This document shows positions 52,716 to 62,269 of a stretch of DNA of 64,000 nucleotides, piece after piece; the stretch's first letter is position 1; every line of letters starts with the position of its first letter. A program made the translations under genes and the position numbers. Source of the stretch: Thermococcus bergensis. Lineage in GTDB: Archaea; Methanobacteriota_B; Thermococci; Thermococcales; Thermococcaceae. Under the pieces are notes generated by a model. The model did no database searches, was not told where the DNA came from, and was given only the letters and a program-made list of their open reading frames with translations. The stretch spans positions 186,001 to 250,000 of the forward strand of contig NZ_JABFNK010000001.1 in the NCBI RefSeq assembly GCF_020386975.1. The letters are read 5' to 3'.

Positions 52716-52988
52716 AAAGAATACGCAAGAAAAATATAAATCATTTTGGCCTTATTCACAAGCTATTTGTGTAACCCCTCCTAGCCCTATCTTTTTATGG
52801 GTCTTTAGTGGATAGTCTACCTGCATATAGCTACCATTTCTTTTGAAATGGATTCACGCATATTGTAGTTTGGAATCATGAACCTAACCAAGACCTTCCT
52901 TTCTAACTTCTTCTACCATGGGGATGAAGTTAATGTTTTGTGAAAAAGCTTTAAAGAGAAACCTCAAATATCACCCGAGGTGAAAGCA
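52716..52988. other. Intergenic region before enolase with two hairpins
   Basis: Contains two compact perfect inverted repeats: CACAA-GCTAT-TTGTG (52757-52771) and CCATTTC-TTTT-GAAATGG (52834-52851). A TATA-like CTTTAAAGA at about 52948 probably serves enolase. The hairpins could be operators or terminators; I see no coding sequence. Confidence 0.45.
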
Positions 52989-54281
52989 ATGGAAAACCCA
53001 TTTGAAATTACTGGAATAGTTGCTAGGGAAATTCTCGACTCAAGAGGAAACCCAACAGTTGAGGTTGATGTATACACCCCGGTTGCGATGGGAAGGGCGG
53101 CAGTGCCAAGCGGTGCCTCAACGGGAATCCACGAGGCCCTAGAGCTTAGAGATGGCGGAAAAAGATACCACGGAAAAGGTGTTAAGAGGGCCGTTGAGAA
53201 CGTTAACAAGATAATCGCTCCTGAACTTCTTGGAATGGATGTCACACTTCAGAGAGACATAGATATGCTCATGGTTGAGCTCGATGGCACGGAGAACAAG
53301 AGCAACCTCGGTGCTAACGCTATTCTTGGTGTTTCCCTTGCTGTTGCAAAAGCTGCCGCTAACACCCTTGGAATGCCTCTCTACAGATACCTTGGCGGAG
53401 CAAACGCTTACGTTCTGCCTGTTCCAATGAGCAACGTTATCAACGGAGGCGCACATGCGGGCAACGATTTGGACTTCCAGGAGTTCATGATTATGCCCGT
53501 CGGTGCAAAGAGCTTTAGGGAAGCCATTCAAATGGTAAGCGAGACCTACCACACCTTAAAGAAGATTCTCATAGAGAAGTATGGTAAGCTGGCAGTTAAC
53601 GTCGGTGACGAGGGCGGCTTCGCACCACCGATGAAAGAAGTAACCGAGCCATTGGATGCCCTTGTAAAGGCTATTGAAGAGAGCGGTTACAAAGTCGGAG
53701 ATGAAATTGCCTTTGCCCTTGATGTGGCATCAAGCGAGCTTTATGACGAGGAGAAGAACGTTTACGTTGTTGGCGGCAAGGAATACACGAGAGAAGAGCT
53801 CATCGACCTCTACAAGGAGCTTACCTCAACCTATCCAATACTGTCAATTGAAGACCCGGTGCAGGAGGAAGACTTTGAGGGCTTTGCAATGGTCACGAAG
53901 GAGCTTGGAAAGAAAGTCCAGCTCGTAGGTGACGACATATTCGTAACAAACGTCAAGAGGCTCAAGAAGGGCATCGAGATGGGGGCTGGAAACGCTCTGC
54001 TCCTCAAGGTAAACCAGATTGGAACACTCAGCGAAGCTATTGATGCCGCTTACCTTGCCTTTAGGGCTGGCTATGGAGTTGTTGTATCCCACCGCTCCGG
54101 CGAGACCGAAGACGCTACAATTGCCGATCTAGCCGTTGCCCTAAATGCAGGCCAGATTAAGACCGGTGCTCCAGCAAGAAGCGACAGAAACGCCAAGTAC
54201 AACCAGCTCCTAAGAATCGAGGAAGAGCTTGAGGGAGTTGCTTACTATCCGGGCAAGAAGTTCAGGAACCCATTGCTTTGA
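52989..54281 (+). CDS. eno: Enolase
   Basis: 430 residues. N-terminal [26 protein letters not shown]-like [18 protein letters not shown], catalytic Glu/Lys residues in [11 protein letters not shown] and [14 protein letters not shown], and the SHRSGETED loop. Converts 2-phosphoglycerate to PEP in the modified Embden-Meyerhof pathway. ATG 52989 follows GAGGTGAAAG; the upstream frame at 52980 is unsupported. Confidence 0.98.
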   Translation: MENPFEITGIVAREILDSRGNPTVEVDVYTPVAMGRAAVPSGASTGIHEALELRDGGKRYHGKGVKRAVENVNKIIAPELLGMDVTLQRDIDMLMVELDGTENKSNLGANAILGVSLAVAKAAANTLGMPLYRYLGGANAYVLPVPMSNVINGGAHAGNDLDFQEFMIMPVGAKSFREAIQMVSETYHTLKKILIEKYGKLAVNVGDEGGFAPPMKEVTEPLDALVKAIEESGYKVGDEIAFALDVASSELYDEEKNVYVVGGKEYTREELIDLYKELTSTYPILSIEDPVQEEDFEGFAMVTKELGKKVQLVGDDIFVTNVKRLKKGIEMGAGNALLLKVNQIGTLSEAIDAAYLAFRAGYGVVVSHRSGETEDATIADLAVALNAGQIKTGAPARSDRNAKYNQLLRIEEELEGVAYYPGKKFRNPLL

Positions 54282-54335
54282 TTCCTTTCTTTCTTAAAAT
54301 TTTGAAAAAACGTTGAAAAATTTTGAAGAAAAAGC

Positions 54336-55016
54336 TCAAGGCTTTCTCACGACTATCAGCGCATGGTCTTTCTCGTATGGCTCCAGGGAGATTCTCTCCA
54401 CAACCTCAAAATATTCGCTGAGCTCCTTCTCGACTTCTTTGAACACTTCTTCGGGCTCTTTTGTCACGTCAATACTTCTGCTCTTGACGGAGATCATACC
54501 ATAGCCGCCGCTCTTGAGGTAGGCTTTTGCGTTGTCTATGAGTATCTTGGCCTGCGTTGGCTGTGCAACGTCTTCAAAGATCACATCTACTTTTGTCACC
54601 AGAGCTCTGTATTCTTCAGGCTTTGTTGCATCGCCCAAAATGGGTATTATGTTTCTTCTCTCCTCTACAAGGGGAACTAGCTCTCTAAGGACTCTTGGCG
54701 AGAACTCTATACCGAAGATTTTCCCTTCCCATCCAACGATGTCACTTACGTGTGAGGCTGTAGTACCGCTTGCTATTCCAAGGTACAGCACGGTGCTCCC
54801 GGGCTTTATTGGGAAATTCTTAAGACCATTAAGGATTGCAGCGCCAAGCTTTGACCTGTTTGGGTTCCATATTCTGTATTCCTCTCCTTCCCACTTGATA
54901 ACCCTCTCCCCGTAAACCTTCTGACCGGGCACTAGGTTTTTGGTCGCTATCTTCTCGCTCCCGTCATCGTCGATGACGATGTAAACGCCAGGGAATTTGT
55001 GCTTTTTAACGTTCAT
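54336..55016 (-). CDS. flpA: Fibrillarin-like rRNA/tRNA 2'-O-methyltransferase
   Basis: 226 residues. SAM-binding [42 protein letters not shown] and [17 protein letters not shown] are the fibrillarin blocks. It is the catalytic subunit of box C/D guide RNP methylation. It follows the Nop5 gene by 5 bases, so the two RNP proteins form one operon. Confidence 0.97.
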   Translation of the reverse strand: MNVKKHKFPGVYIVIDDDGSEKIATKNLVPGQKVYGERVIKWEGEEYRIWNPNRSKLGAAILNGLKNFPIKPGSTVLYLGIASGTTASHVSDIVGWEGKIFGIEFSPRVLRELVPLVEERRNIIPILGDATKPEEYRALVTKVDVIFEDVAQPTQAKILIDNAKAYLKSGGYGMISVKSRSIDVTKEPEEVFKEVEKELSEYFEVVERISLEPYEKDHALIVVRKP

Positions 55017-55021
55017 CTATT

Positions 55022-56275
55022 TCACCTCCTCCTACCCTTCTCTTTGTGTTTCTTTTTCTTTTCTTTCTCTTTTCCTTTGAATTTCTTCCCCTTTTCCTTC
55101 TTTTTGAATCTTTTTTCTTTTTTCTTCTTCTCTTTCTTGGGCTTCTCCTTGCGTTTTGGCGGGTTGGGGTACTTCTCCTTGATTTCCTTGATTCTGGCTT
55201 CAATCTCCTTCTTAAGCTCCTCAGCTATGTACTCTCCTGAGAAGTAGTCAACTCTGGCAGCTATTGCCAATTTGCCAGCTAAAGCTCTTGCAATTTTACC
55301 TCTCTGCCACCATGGGGACTTGTTGATTGCTGGGTACTGATAGATCACACCGTGCTTTGGTGGCTTTGCACCGCTCCGCAGGTGTCTGAATAGTGCCTTC
55401 TCTGCACCGAGAACTTGAATTGTTGAGGCAGGCATCATTGCGAGCTCTTTTAATCCTCCAGCCAGGCTTATCAGCCTTGCGGCAAGCTTTGCACCAACCA
55501 GGGCTTTTAAGTTTGGAGCAACGTCATCCATTGCCCTCTCGATGTAGTCCTCTATTTCGTTTCTCAGCTTGTAAAGATCATCAATTTCTCTCGCTAAGTC
55601 CTGGATAACTCTGAGGTCCTTTTCGTCCATCCATGCTCCCATTGTCTTCTCCTTTGCTTCGAGGATTTTCGCTATTTTCTCTTCGCTAAGTCCAAGGGAT
55701 TCCAACTTCTCCTTTGTTATGTTCTCTCTGTGCCCGACATTCTTGACAAAACTCACGTACTGCGGGTGTTTGGGTAAAAGCTCATCAAGCTCGGGGAAGT
55801 GGAGGGAATACCACTCTCTCAGTCTGGAAACGAGGAGGTTTACGACCTTGTCAATATCATCTAGAGCTTCTATTGCCTGAATTATCATTTTGTCTCTTGC
55901 ACCGCTCTGCTCCTGTATCCTGAGTCTGGTTAGGGCTACTCCTACTGTGAAGTATCTTTCGAACCATTCTTGCCCCAGGAACTCCTCTGGGTTTTCCCTG
56001 AGTTTCTCTCCGGCTAAGTTGGGAAATTCAAATTCAGACTCGAAGCCGAGCTCTCTCACACGTCTGCTGAGCTCAGGGTGTTCGAACACAAAACTTGAGT
56101 ACCCTTTTTCCTTCAATTCACCTAGGAGAATGGTAAGATCTTCGGTAACATCTCCCTTTAGGAGCTTGTCAAGTGCAACTTCTGGCCTCTCCGTGAAGAT
56201 TCTTTTCCCCACTAGGTTGCCGTTCTCATCAAAGGCGTAGATACCCTGCACATTTTCGCTTATGTATGCTTTCAT
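55022..56275 (-). CDS. nop5: Nop5 (Nop56/58) core protein of box C/D RNP
   Basis: 417 residues: N-terminal domain binding fibrillarin, a long helical coiled coil (about 130-250), the Nop domain with APNLKALVGAKLAARLISLAGG and GAEKALFRHLRSGAKPPKHG, and a strongly basic Lys-rich tail (about residues 365-417), a known feature of Nop5 proteins. Upstream partner of flpA. ATG 56275 is the third ATG-like start in the frame and matches the family N-terminus MKAYISENVQGIYAFDE. Confidence 0.96.
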   Translation of the reverse strand: MKAYISENVQGIYAFDENGNLVGKRIFTERPEVALDKLLKGDVTEDLTILLGELKEKGYSSFVFEHPELSRRVRELGFESEFEFPNLAGEKLRENPEEFLGQEWFERYFTVGVALTRLRIQEQSGARDKMIIQAIEALDDIDKVVNLLVSRLREWYSLHFPELDELLPKHPQYVSFVKNVGHRENITKEKLESLGLSEEKIAKILEAKEKTMGAWMDEKDLRVIQDLAREIDDLYKLRNEIEDYIERAMDDVAPNLKALVGAKLAARLISLAGGLKELAMMPASTIQVLGAEKALFRHLRSGAKPPKHGVIYQYPAINKSPWWQRGKIARALAGKLAIAARVDYFSGEYIAEELKKEIEARIKEIKEKYPNPPKRKEKPKKEKKKKEKRFKKKEKGKKFKGKEKEKKKKHKEKGRRR

Positions 56276-56463
56276 GAGCATCACCTTTTTTATTCTTTGC
56301 TGAAGAAGTATAAAAGAGTTGAGTTTTTAAACATATTCCGTGACGTGGCTTTATCGCTCATTGTCGAAAAAATATTACACATTTACCGAAAGGCTTTTAT
56401 AATGTACGTCTTTAACCTTTGAGAGAACGATTTAAAGATAATCTCTTAAAAAGGTGGTGCCCA

Positions 56464-57516
56464 ATGAGGAAACTGCTGAAGCCAGTAAAGGATGTGGGAA
56501 TTGTTGGTTATGGTGCCTATGTGCCTATGTATAGAATTAAAAACGAGGAAATTGGAAGGGTTTGGGGAGTGAATGGGTTTCCCATTCAGGAAAAGTCCGT
56601 TAATAATTTGGATGAAGATGCAATAACAATAGGAATTGAGGCCGCAAGAAATGCTCTTAAAAGAGCTCAAATCGATCCGAGAGAAATTAGGGCTTTGTGG
56701 TTTGGAACCGAATCCAAGCCATATGCGGTCAAACCTTCTGCAACCGTAATTGCTGAGGCAATTGGGGCAACTCCGGATTTAGATGCCGCGGATTTTGAAT
56801 TCGCATGTAAAGCTGGAACTGAAGCATTGCAAGCTGCTATTGGTTTTGTTGGGAGCGGAATGGCGAAGTATGCCATGGCCATCGGTGCCGATACAGCTCA
56901 AGGAAGGCCAGGCGACCATTTAGAGTTTACTGCATCCGCTGGAGGAGCCGCTTATATCGTGGGTGAGAAAAGCTCCGAGACAGTCGCTTATTTTGAGGGA
57001 AGCTATTCTTACGTAACCGATACTCCTGACTTCTGGAGGAGGCAGCACGAGCACTATCCAAGGCACGGAAACAGGTTTACTGGAGAGCCTGCTTACTTCC
57101 ACCAGATAATAAGCGCCGCAAAGGGCTTAATGGAAGAGCTGGGCTACTCTCCGAGTGATTTTGATTACGCCGTCTTCCACCAGCCAAACGTTAAGTTTCC
57201 GATAACAGCCGCAAAGATTCTCGGAATCCCAAAAGAAAAAGTTCTTCCGGGACTGTTAAGTGGAATAATAGGAAACACATACAGCGGCGCTACGTTAGTT
57301 GGCATTTCAGCGGTTTTGGACATAGCAAAGCCGGGAGACAGGATTCTCTGGGTAAGCTTTGGAAGCGGTGCGGGTAGCGATGCATTCAGCTTAGTGGTGC
57401 AGGATGCAATTGAAGAAAAGAGAGACCTAGCGCCAAAGACCATGGATTACGTAAACAGGAAGAAATACATCGATTATGCCCTCTACGCAAAGCACAGAGG
57501 TAAGTACATCATGTGA
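56464..57516 (+). CDS. Hydroxymethylglutaryl-CoA synthase (archaeal)
   Basis: 350 residues. Nucleophile Cys in [12 protein letters not shown], catalytic Glu and His in the FHQPNVKFP block and [10 protein letters not shown]. Condenses acetoacetyl-CoA with acetyl-CoA in the mevalonate route to archaeal lipids. First gene of the HMGCS-thiolase-DUF35 operon. AAGGTGG precedes ATG 56464. Confidence 0.96.
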   Translation: MRKLLKPVKDVGIVGYGAYVPMYRIKNEEIGRVWGVNGFPIQEKSVNNLDEDAITIGIEAARNALKRAQIDPREIRALWFGTESKPYAVKPSATVIAEAIGATPDLDAADFEFACKAGTEALQAAIGFVGSGMAKYAMAIGADTAQGRPGDHLEFTASAGGAAYIVGEKSSETVAYFEGSYSYVTDTPDFWRRQHEHYPRHGNRFTGEPAYFHQIISAAKGLMEELGYSPSDFDYAVFHQPNVKFPITAAKILGIPKEKVLPGLLSGIIGNTYSGATLVGISAVLDIAKPGDRILWVSFGSGAGSDAFSLVVQDAIEEKRDLAPKTMDYVNRKKYIDYALYAKHRGKYIM

Positions 57517-57526
57517 GGTGGTTAAA

Positions 57527-58684
57527 ATGAGAAAGCCGGTTATCATTGGTGTGGGATTGACTCCGGTTGGAGAGCACTGGAAGCTGAGCCTTAGAGATTT
57601 AGCCGTTGAGGCTTTGCTCAATGCCATGGAAGATGCGGGTGTTGATAAGGTGGATTCACTTTATGTTGGCAACATGGCCTCTGGTTCATTCGTTGAACAG
57701 GAAAACCTTGGGGCATTAATAGCAGATTGGGCAGGTCTTGGAAATATTCCAGCCGTTAAAATTGAAGCCGCATGTGCAAGCGGTGGAGCCGCGGTTCAGG
57801 AAGGAGTAAAAGCAGTTATGAGCGGTCTTGAAGACGTCGTTGCAGTTGTAGGCGTTGAGAAGATGACCGATGCCTGGCCAAGCGACGCAACAAGGTACCT
57901 TGCCTACGCTGCAGATGCAGAGTGGGAGCTTTTCCATGGTGTGAGCTTTGTAGCGCTAAATGCACTTGCCATGAGGCTCTACATGAAGGAATACGGTTAT
58001 ACTGAAGAGGATTTAGCTCTCTTTGCAGTTAACGCTCACGCAAACGGTGCCAAGAACCCATACGCTATGCTCAAGAAGCCAATAACGGTTGAAACCGTTA
58101 TGAAGAGCCCATATGTAGCTGACCCGCTGAAGCTCTTTGACGCCTCACCAATAGCCGACGGTGCTGCGGCTGTCATAATAACCACCGAAGAGAAGGCCAA
58201 AGAATTTGTGGACAAGGCGAAGATGGTTGAAGTTGCGGGAATGGGAAGAGCAGTGGATACCATAAACCTTGCAAACAGAAAAGATTTCCTGTTCTTAAAA
58301 GCTGCTCATGTAGCCGCTCAAAAGGCATACAAGATGGCGGGTGTTGAGGTTAAAGACATAGACTTCTTTGAGGTTCACGATGCCTTTACCGTAATGGCCG
58401 CCTTAAGCCTGGAGTCAATTGGCGCTGCGGAGAGAGGAAAGGGTGCAATGCTTGCAAAAGAAGGGCAGATAGCGATTGATGGTGATTACCCAATCCAGAC
58501 GCTCGGTGGACTAAAAGCGAGGGGACACCCTGTAGGGGCTACGGGAGTTTATCAAACCGTAGAAGCAGTATGGCAGCTTAGAGGAGAGGCTCCAAACCAA
58601 GTGCCTGATGCGGAGATAGGATTGACTCAAAACATAGGTGGAACGGGTTCAAACATAACCGTAACCATATTGAGGAGGGTTTGA
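57527..58684 (+). CDS. Acetyl-CoA C-acetyltransferase (thiolase)
   Basis: 385 residues. Active-site Cys in EAACASGGAAVQEG, His in the VHDAFTVMA block and GGLKARGHPVGATG. Supplies acetoacetyl-CoA to the upstream synthase. GAGGTGG precedes ATG 57527, 10 bases after the previous stop. In methanogens this thiolase, HMGCS and a DUF35 protein form a channelling complex; the same gene order here suggests the same. Confidence 0.95.
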   Translation: MRKPVIIGVGLTPVGEHWKLSLRDLAVEALLNAMEDAGVDKVDSLYVGNMASGSFVEQENLGALIADWAGLGNIPAVKIEAACASGGAAVQEGVKAVMSGLEDVVAVVGVEKMTDAWPSDATRYLAYAADAEWELFHGVSFVALNALAMRLYMKEYGYTEEDLALFAVNAHANGAKNPYAMLKKPITVETVMKSPYVADPLKLFDASPIADGAAAVIITTEEKAKEFVDKAKMVEVAGMGRAVDTINLANRKDFLFLKAAHVAAQKAYKMAGVEVKDIDFFEVHDAFTVMAALSLESIGAAERGKGAMLAKEGQIAIDGDYPIQTLGGLKARGHPVGATGVYQTVEAVWQLRGEAPNQVPDAEIGLTQNIGGTGSNITVTILRRV

Positions 58685-58686
58685 AG

Positions 58687-59094
58687 ATGGGGAGACCAAT
58701 GCAGGTTGCCCGTTATTGGAGGCACTTTAAAGAGAAATACCGCCTCATCGGGGGCAAATGTAAGAGCTGCGGTCACGTTCACTTCCCTAAGAGGCCTGTT
58801 TGCCCGGAATGTGGAAGCCAAGAGGTAGAGGAGTTCCAGTTCAGCGGAAAGGGCAAAGTGGTAAGCTGGACTATAGTGAGAAACCCGCCAAGCGGTTACG
58901 AGTACTACAAGCCGTATCCCATAGCCCTAATTCAGCTCGAAGAGGGGCCGGTGATTTTGGCCCAGCTCACGGATGTTGACCCAGAAGAAATCGACTTTGG
59001 CATGGAAGTAGAGATGGTCACGAGAAAGGTTAGGGAGTTCGAAGAGGACGGAATAATCCTCTACGGCTACAAGTTCAGACCTCCGATAAAATGA
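58687..59094 (+). CDS. DUF35 OB-fold/zinc-ribbon protein of the thiolase-HMGCS complex
   Basis: 135 residues. Zinc ribbon CKSCGHVHFPKRPVCPEC, then an OB fold (FSGKGKVVSWTIVRNPP, ALIQLEEGPVILAQLTDVD). Starts 2 bases after the thiolase stop. This is the scaffolding subunit that bridges thiolase and HMG-CoA synthase. It binds CoA in known complexes. The stop abuts the convergent GNAT gene. Confidence 0.93.
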   Translation: MGRPMQVARYWRHFKEKYRLIGGKCKSCGHVHFPKRPVCPECGSQEVEEFQFSGKGKVVSWTIVRNPPSGYEYYKPYPIALIQLEEGPVILAQLTDVDPEEIDFGMEVEMVTRKVREFEEDGIILYGYKFRPPIK

Positions 59095-59586
59095 CTACTT
59101 TTTTTCTTCTTTTAGGTCTTTTACCATTCTTATCCATATGCCGCTCTTTCCAGCTATTTTGAAGCCGAGCTTTTTGTAGAATTCAATTGCTTTGGTGTTC
59201 TTTTCTCCGACCCACAGCTCTATTCTGTCGTTGTATTTGCTCAGATACTCCAGACACTTTTCCATGAGCTTTTTGCCAACGCTTTTTCCCTGGTAGCCCT
59301 TGTCAATTACAAACTCGTGTATGGCCCCTACCACCCTGTCCTCGTATCTGCTGTGCCAGTCGTTGTCGCATACTATAAACCCAACTATCCTATCACCATC
59401 TTTTGCCACAAAGAAGCCATCGCTGGCTTTGTTCCAGCACCACCGGAGGTACCTTTTAGCGTAGCTCTCTCCCTCTCCGCCGTATTCTCTCAAGCCCTCG
59501 TAGCCCCTCATGTAAATTCCTACAAGGGTCTCGAGTGTTTCTTGGTCCATTTTCTTTAGTTTCTCCACTTTGATTTCATCCGCCAT
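59095..59586 (-). CDS. GNAT-family N-acetyltransferase
   Basis: 163 residues. The acetyl-CoA loop appears as VIDKGYQGKSVGKKLMEKCLEY (given in parts GYQGKSVGKKLME), after strand FVAKDGDRIVGFIVCDND, and closes with NTKAIEFYKKLGFKIAG. Substrate not known. It is convergent with DUF35 and divergent from mbf1. Confidence 0.88.
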   Translation of the reverse strand: MADEIKVEKLKKMDQETLETLVGIYMRGYEGLREYGGEGESYAKRYLRWCWNKASDGFFVAKDGDRIVGFIVCDNDWHSRYEDRVVGAIHEFVIDKGYQGKSVGKKLMEKCLEYLSKYNDRIELWVGEKNTKAIEFYKKLGFKIAGKSGIWIRMVKDLKEEKK

Positions 59587-59667
59587 ATTTATCGGTGTTA
59601 TGTTATCAGATGGGTTTATAAAATCTAATCCTAAAACTCAGAGTAGAGAGCGCTGAAGGTGATCTTA

Positions 59668-60201
59668 ATGGCAAAAGCCAAACCGAGGATTTGTGAAGTC
59701 TGTGGGGCAGAGATTAGAGGACAAGGCCACACGGTGAAAATAGAGGGTGCAGAGCTGTTAGTTTGCAGCAGGTGCTATCAAAAGTATGGCAAGAAAAAGC
59801 CTGGAACGTGGAGTCCAATGCCCACCGGAAGGCAACCGAGGAGGACCTACGAGCCAAAGCCTAGACCGAAGCCAGCTCCGAGAACGCAGAAGCCCCTTTA
59901 TACAGAGGATATCGTTGAGGACTATGCAGAGAGGGTAAGAGAGGCGATTCAAAAAAGTGGTTTGAGCTATGAAGAGCTTTCCCACAAAGTGGGTCTTTCA
60001 ACAAACCTCCTTAAGAGAATAGCCCACGGGGAGTACATGCCGACCATAGAGGAGGCAAAGAAGCTCGAAAGATACTTTAAGATAACCCTCATTGAGAGGG
60101 TAGAGAAAAGCGTGCAGGAGAAAGTTGCGATTCCAAAGGATTACGAGCCGACCCTTGGGGACGTCGCAAACATAAAAATCAGGAAGAAGAAAAAGAAGTG
60201 A
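59668..60201 (+). CDS. mbf1: Multiprotein bridging factor 1 (MBF1)
   Basis: 177 residues. N-terminal zinc ribbon (CEVCGAEIRG ... VCSRCYQKYG), a proline/basic linker, then the Cro-type HTH domain (AIQKSGLSYEELSHKVGLST, NLLKRIAHGEYMPTIEEA) and a basic C-terminus. Archaeal MBF1 links transcription to translation and binds the small ribosomal subunit. ATG 59668 follows AAGGTGATC. Its stop abuts the convergent DUF356 gene. Confidence 0.95.
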   Translation: MAKAKPRICEVCGAEIRGQGHTVKIEGAELLVCSRCYQKYGKKKPGTWSPMPTGRQPRRTYEPKPRPKPAPRTQKPLYTEDIVEDYAERVREAIQKSGLSYEELSHKVGLSTNLLKRIAHGEYMPTIEEAKKLERYFKITLIERVEKSVQEKVAIPKDYEPTLGDVANIKIRKKKKK

Positions 60202-60585
60202 TTATTCCTCGCTCTCTTCTCCATTTCTAGGTCTTTTGGGAGGATAAAACCCCTTCAGCACTTCAAAAGTTCCCCACATTTTGAGGAGTTCCTTATGAAC
60301 GGGTGAATCCGGCGGGATAACTATTATGTGTGCCGGGGGGTGAATTTCCCTTAATCTCCCTATTGCTTTTGCGGGAGGTAGGTCTATCTGCGCTATAACA
60401 TGGGCGCGGTACTTCTTCTTGGGCTTCTCTCCAACGATTTTTTCAAACGCCCAGTCAGAGAGAGCTGGGGGTATGATTCTTGGTTTTCCCCTTATCTCCA
60501 TTCCTCCATATCTAACGAGGTCTGCCAGTGCTACTAGGGCTTTGTCAAAGCTGTCTGTCCTTATCAAAACCATCGTGTTTAGCAT
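60202..60585 (-). CDS. DUF356 family protein
   Basis: 127 residues. TMVLIRTDSFDKALVALADLVRY, RGKPRIIPPALSDWAFEK and HPPAHIIVIPPDS are typical of the archaeal DUF356 family, function unknown. The fold is a small alpha/beta protein. Convergent with mbf1. Confidence 0.85.
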   Translation of the reverse strand: MLNTMVLIRTDSFDKALVALADLVRYGGMEIRGKPRIIPPALSDWAFEKIVGEKPKKKYRAHVIAQIDLPPAKAIGRLREIHPPAHIIVIPPDSPVHKELLKMWGTFEVLKGFYPPKRPRNGEESEE

Positions 60586-60685
60586 ATTCTCACCGAGAAG
60601 AGGTAAGCCGGAGGGTATTTAAAGAATGTGGTGAGGCGGAAAATTTATAAGCACAACCCAAGGAGATATGAGTGATCGCTCGGGC

Positions 60686-60763
60686 GGGCCCGTGGTCTAG
60701 ACTGGTTATGACGTCGCCCTCACACGGCGAAGGTCCGGGGTTCGAATCCCCGCGGGCCCACCA
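60686..60763 (+). tRNA. tRNA-Val (CAC)
   Basis: Acceptor GGGCCCG/CGGGCCC with encoded CCA, anticodon stem TCGCC/GGCGA enclosing loop CTCACAC (anticodon CAC), T-arm CGGGG-TTCGAAT-CCCCG. No intron. Downstream lies a 567-bp non-coding stretch. Confidence 0.95.
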
Positions 60764-61330
60764 TAACAGCCCTTACCTGCGTAAGCGCTGGCGGAATGTT
60801 GAGTGCTTTTCTAAGGATTTACAATAAATGAACGGGGTTTCTTGTTTACGTGCTCTTTTATGAGAGTTTCACTCGAGAAAGCGTCCTGTGGACGCTAAAA
60901 TTGGATTGAAACCTGATTGAAAGTGCGTATTTAGGAAGTAAACCCCTCCAAAAGTGCTTTTGAGTAGTGCACAACTGGTTTTTGCCTGTTATTAAGAAGG
61001 GAGCTCTTTTGGTCAAACTTTTTCCAAAAGTTTGCTTACCTGCTTGCCTGCGCGAAGTTTGATCAAAGCTTGTCTTCTCGAAATCGCTATTCTGGGAAGT
61101 TTTCGGTTTGTTTCAAAAGTTCGTGAGACAGTTTAGCTTCGGTTATAACTTATAACTAAGAAGTTATAACTCATAACTGGAAATCGGGAACTATAAGAGG
61201 ACAACCTCTAATAAAGGATACTGTAACTGCAAAAGAATCTTCCGGGAATAGTTCATACCCAAAAACATTATAACTTCTTTCAGGTTATTCTCTAGTGGTT
61301 AAGATCATTATCTACAGTCCGGTGTTGAAG
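60764..61330. other. Non-coding stretch with AT repeats before the ABC transporter
   Basis: No gene seen. It holds several hairpins: GCGTCC-TGT-GGACGC (60881-60895) and CAAACTTTT-TCC-AAAAGTTTG (about 61014-61034). At about 61143-61180 the unit TTATAACT is repeated four times in imperfect mirror form (GTTATAACTTATAACT / AGTTATAACTCATAAC), and again as TTATAACTTC nearer the gene. These could be regulator sites for the transporter operon. Confidence 0.45.
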
Positions 61331-62269
61331 ATGGAATACGTCATAGAAACCAAAGACCTCACGAAGTTTTTCGGAAAGAGAAACATAGTTTATCATCTCG
61401 ACCTTAAAGTCCCTAAAGGGGTTGTCTATGGCTTTTTGGGGCCGAACGGGGCCGGTAAGACCACCACAATCAAAATGCTCACGGCAGCTTTGAGACCCAC
61501 CTATGGGGAGATTAGAATATTTGGCATGAAGATGCCCCAGAAGAGAGTTGAAATAATGAAAAACGTTGGCTATATGCCCGAGGTTCCGATAGCCTATGAA
61601 GACATGACGATTTTTGACTTTCTGACTTATATGGGCAGGCTCTCCGGCTTAAAAAAGGAGGAAGCGAGAGAGCAGGCGAAGGAGCTCATGAAGTACGTTG
61701 GCGTTGGAAGGTTAGCACTGAACAAGATAAAGGAGCTCTCCTCGGGACAGAAACAGAGGGTTGCTTTTGCTTCGGCTCTAATCGGTGACCCGGAGCTTCT
61801 AATCCTTGATGAGCCCACCGCAAACCTTGACCCCCTCGGGAGAATAGAATTCATAGGAAAAATTCTCTCCCTTGCTAAAGAGGGGAAGACTATTTTCGTG
61901 AGCTCGCACATAGTGAGCGAAGTTGAGAAGATGTGCAACTACGTGGGCTTAATTAACCAGGGGCGTTTGATAGCCCAGGGGAAGATAAGCGAGCTTACTG
62001 AGATAGAGGAGAACGATTACGATGTTTCTACCTCAGACAACAGGGCGGCAATTGAGTTCCTAAGAGAAAAGCCATACGTTAGGGAAGTGTGGGAGGAGGA
62101 AAATATAATCAGAGTTAAAGTAGACCCGAGGTTTCTTGACGAGTTTTTCCTGCAGTTTCCGAAGTATCTTACCTCTCGGGGCATTCGCCTAAAGCTCTTC
62201 AAGCCCCACACAAGCCCGCTTGAGAGAATCCTCATGGAAAAGTTCAGCATAGGTGAGGAAAGTGATTAG
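61331..62269 (+). CDS. ABC transporter ATP-binding protein (ABC-2 type)
   Basis: 312 residues. Walker A GPNGAGKTTTIKML, Q-loop region YMPEVPIAYEDM, signature LSSGQKQRVAFASAL, Walker B LLILDEPTANLDP and H-loop SSHIVSEVEKM, then an about 90-residue C-terminal extension. Pairs with the membrane protein starting inside its 3' end (17-base overlap). Likely an export system; the third gene encodes an exported protein, so cell-surface or antimicrobial roles are possible. Confidence 0.92.
   Translation: MEYVIETKDLTKFFGKRNIVYHLDLKVPKGVVYGFLGPNGAGKTTTIKMLTAALRPTYGEIRIFGMKMPQKRVEIMKNVGYMPEVPIAYEDMTIFDFLTYMGRLSGLKKEEAREQAKELMKYVGVGRLALNKIKELSSGQKQRVAFASALIGDPELLILDEPTANLDPLGRIEFIGKILSLAKEGKTIFVSSHIVSEVEKMCNYVGLINQGRLIAQGKISELTEIEENDYDVSTSDNRAAIEFLREKPYVREVWEEENIIRVKVDPRFLDEFFLQFPKYLTSRGIRLKLFKPHTSPLERILMEKFSIGEESD

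Noticed and set aside
54999-55247. Open frames of almost only Phe/Leu/Ser on the plus strand
   Set aside because: They are the complement of the Lys-rich tail of Nop5 and have no coding character.
60896-60935. ATTGGATTGAAAC followed by GATTGAAAG, resembling the end of a Thermococcales CRISPR repeat
   Set aside because: Only one or two partial units, no regular spacing and no further repeats or cas genes nearby, so no array is supported.
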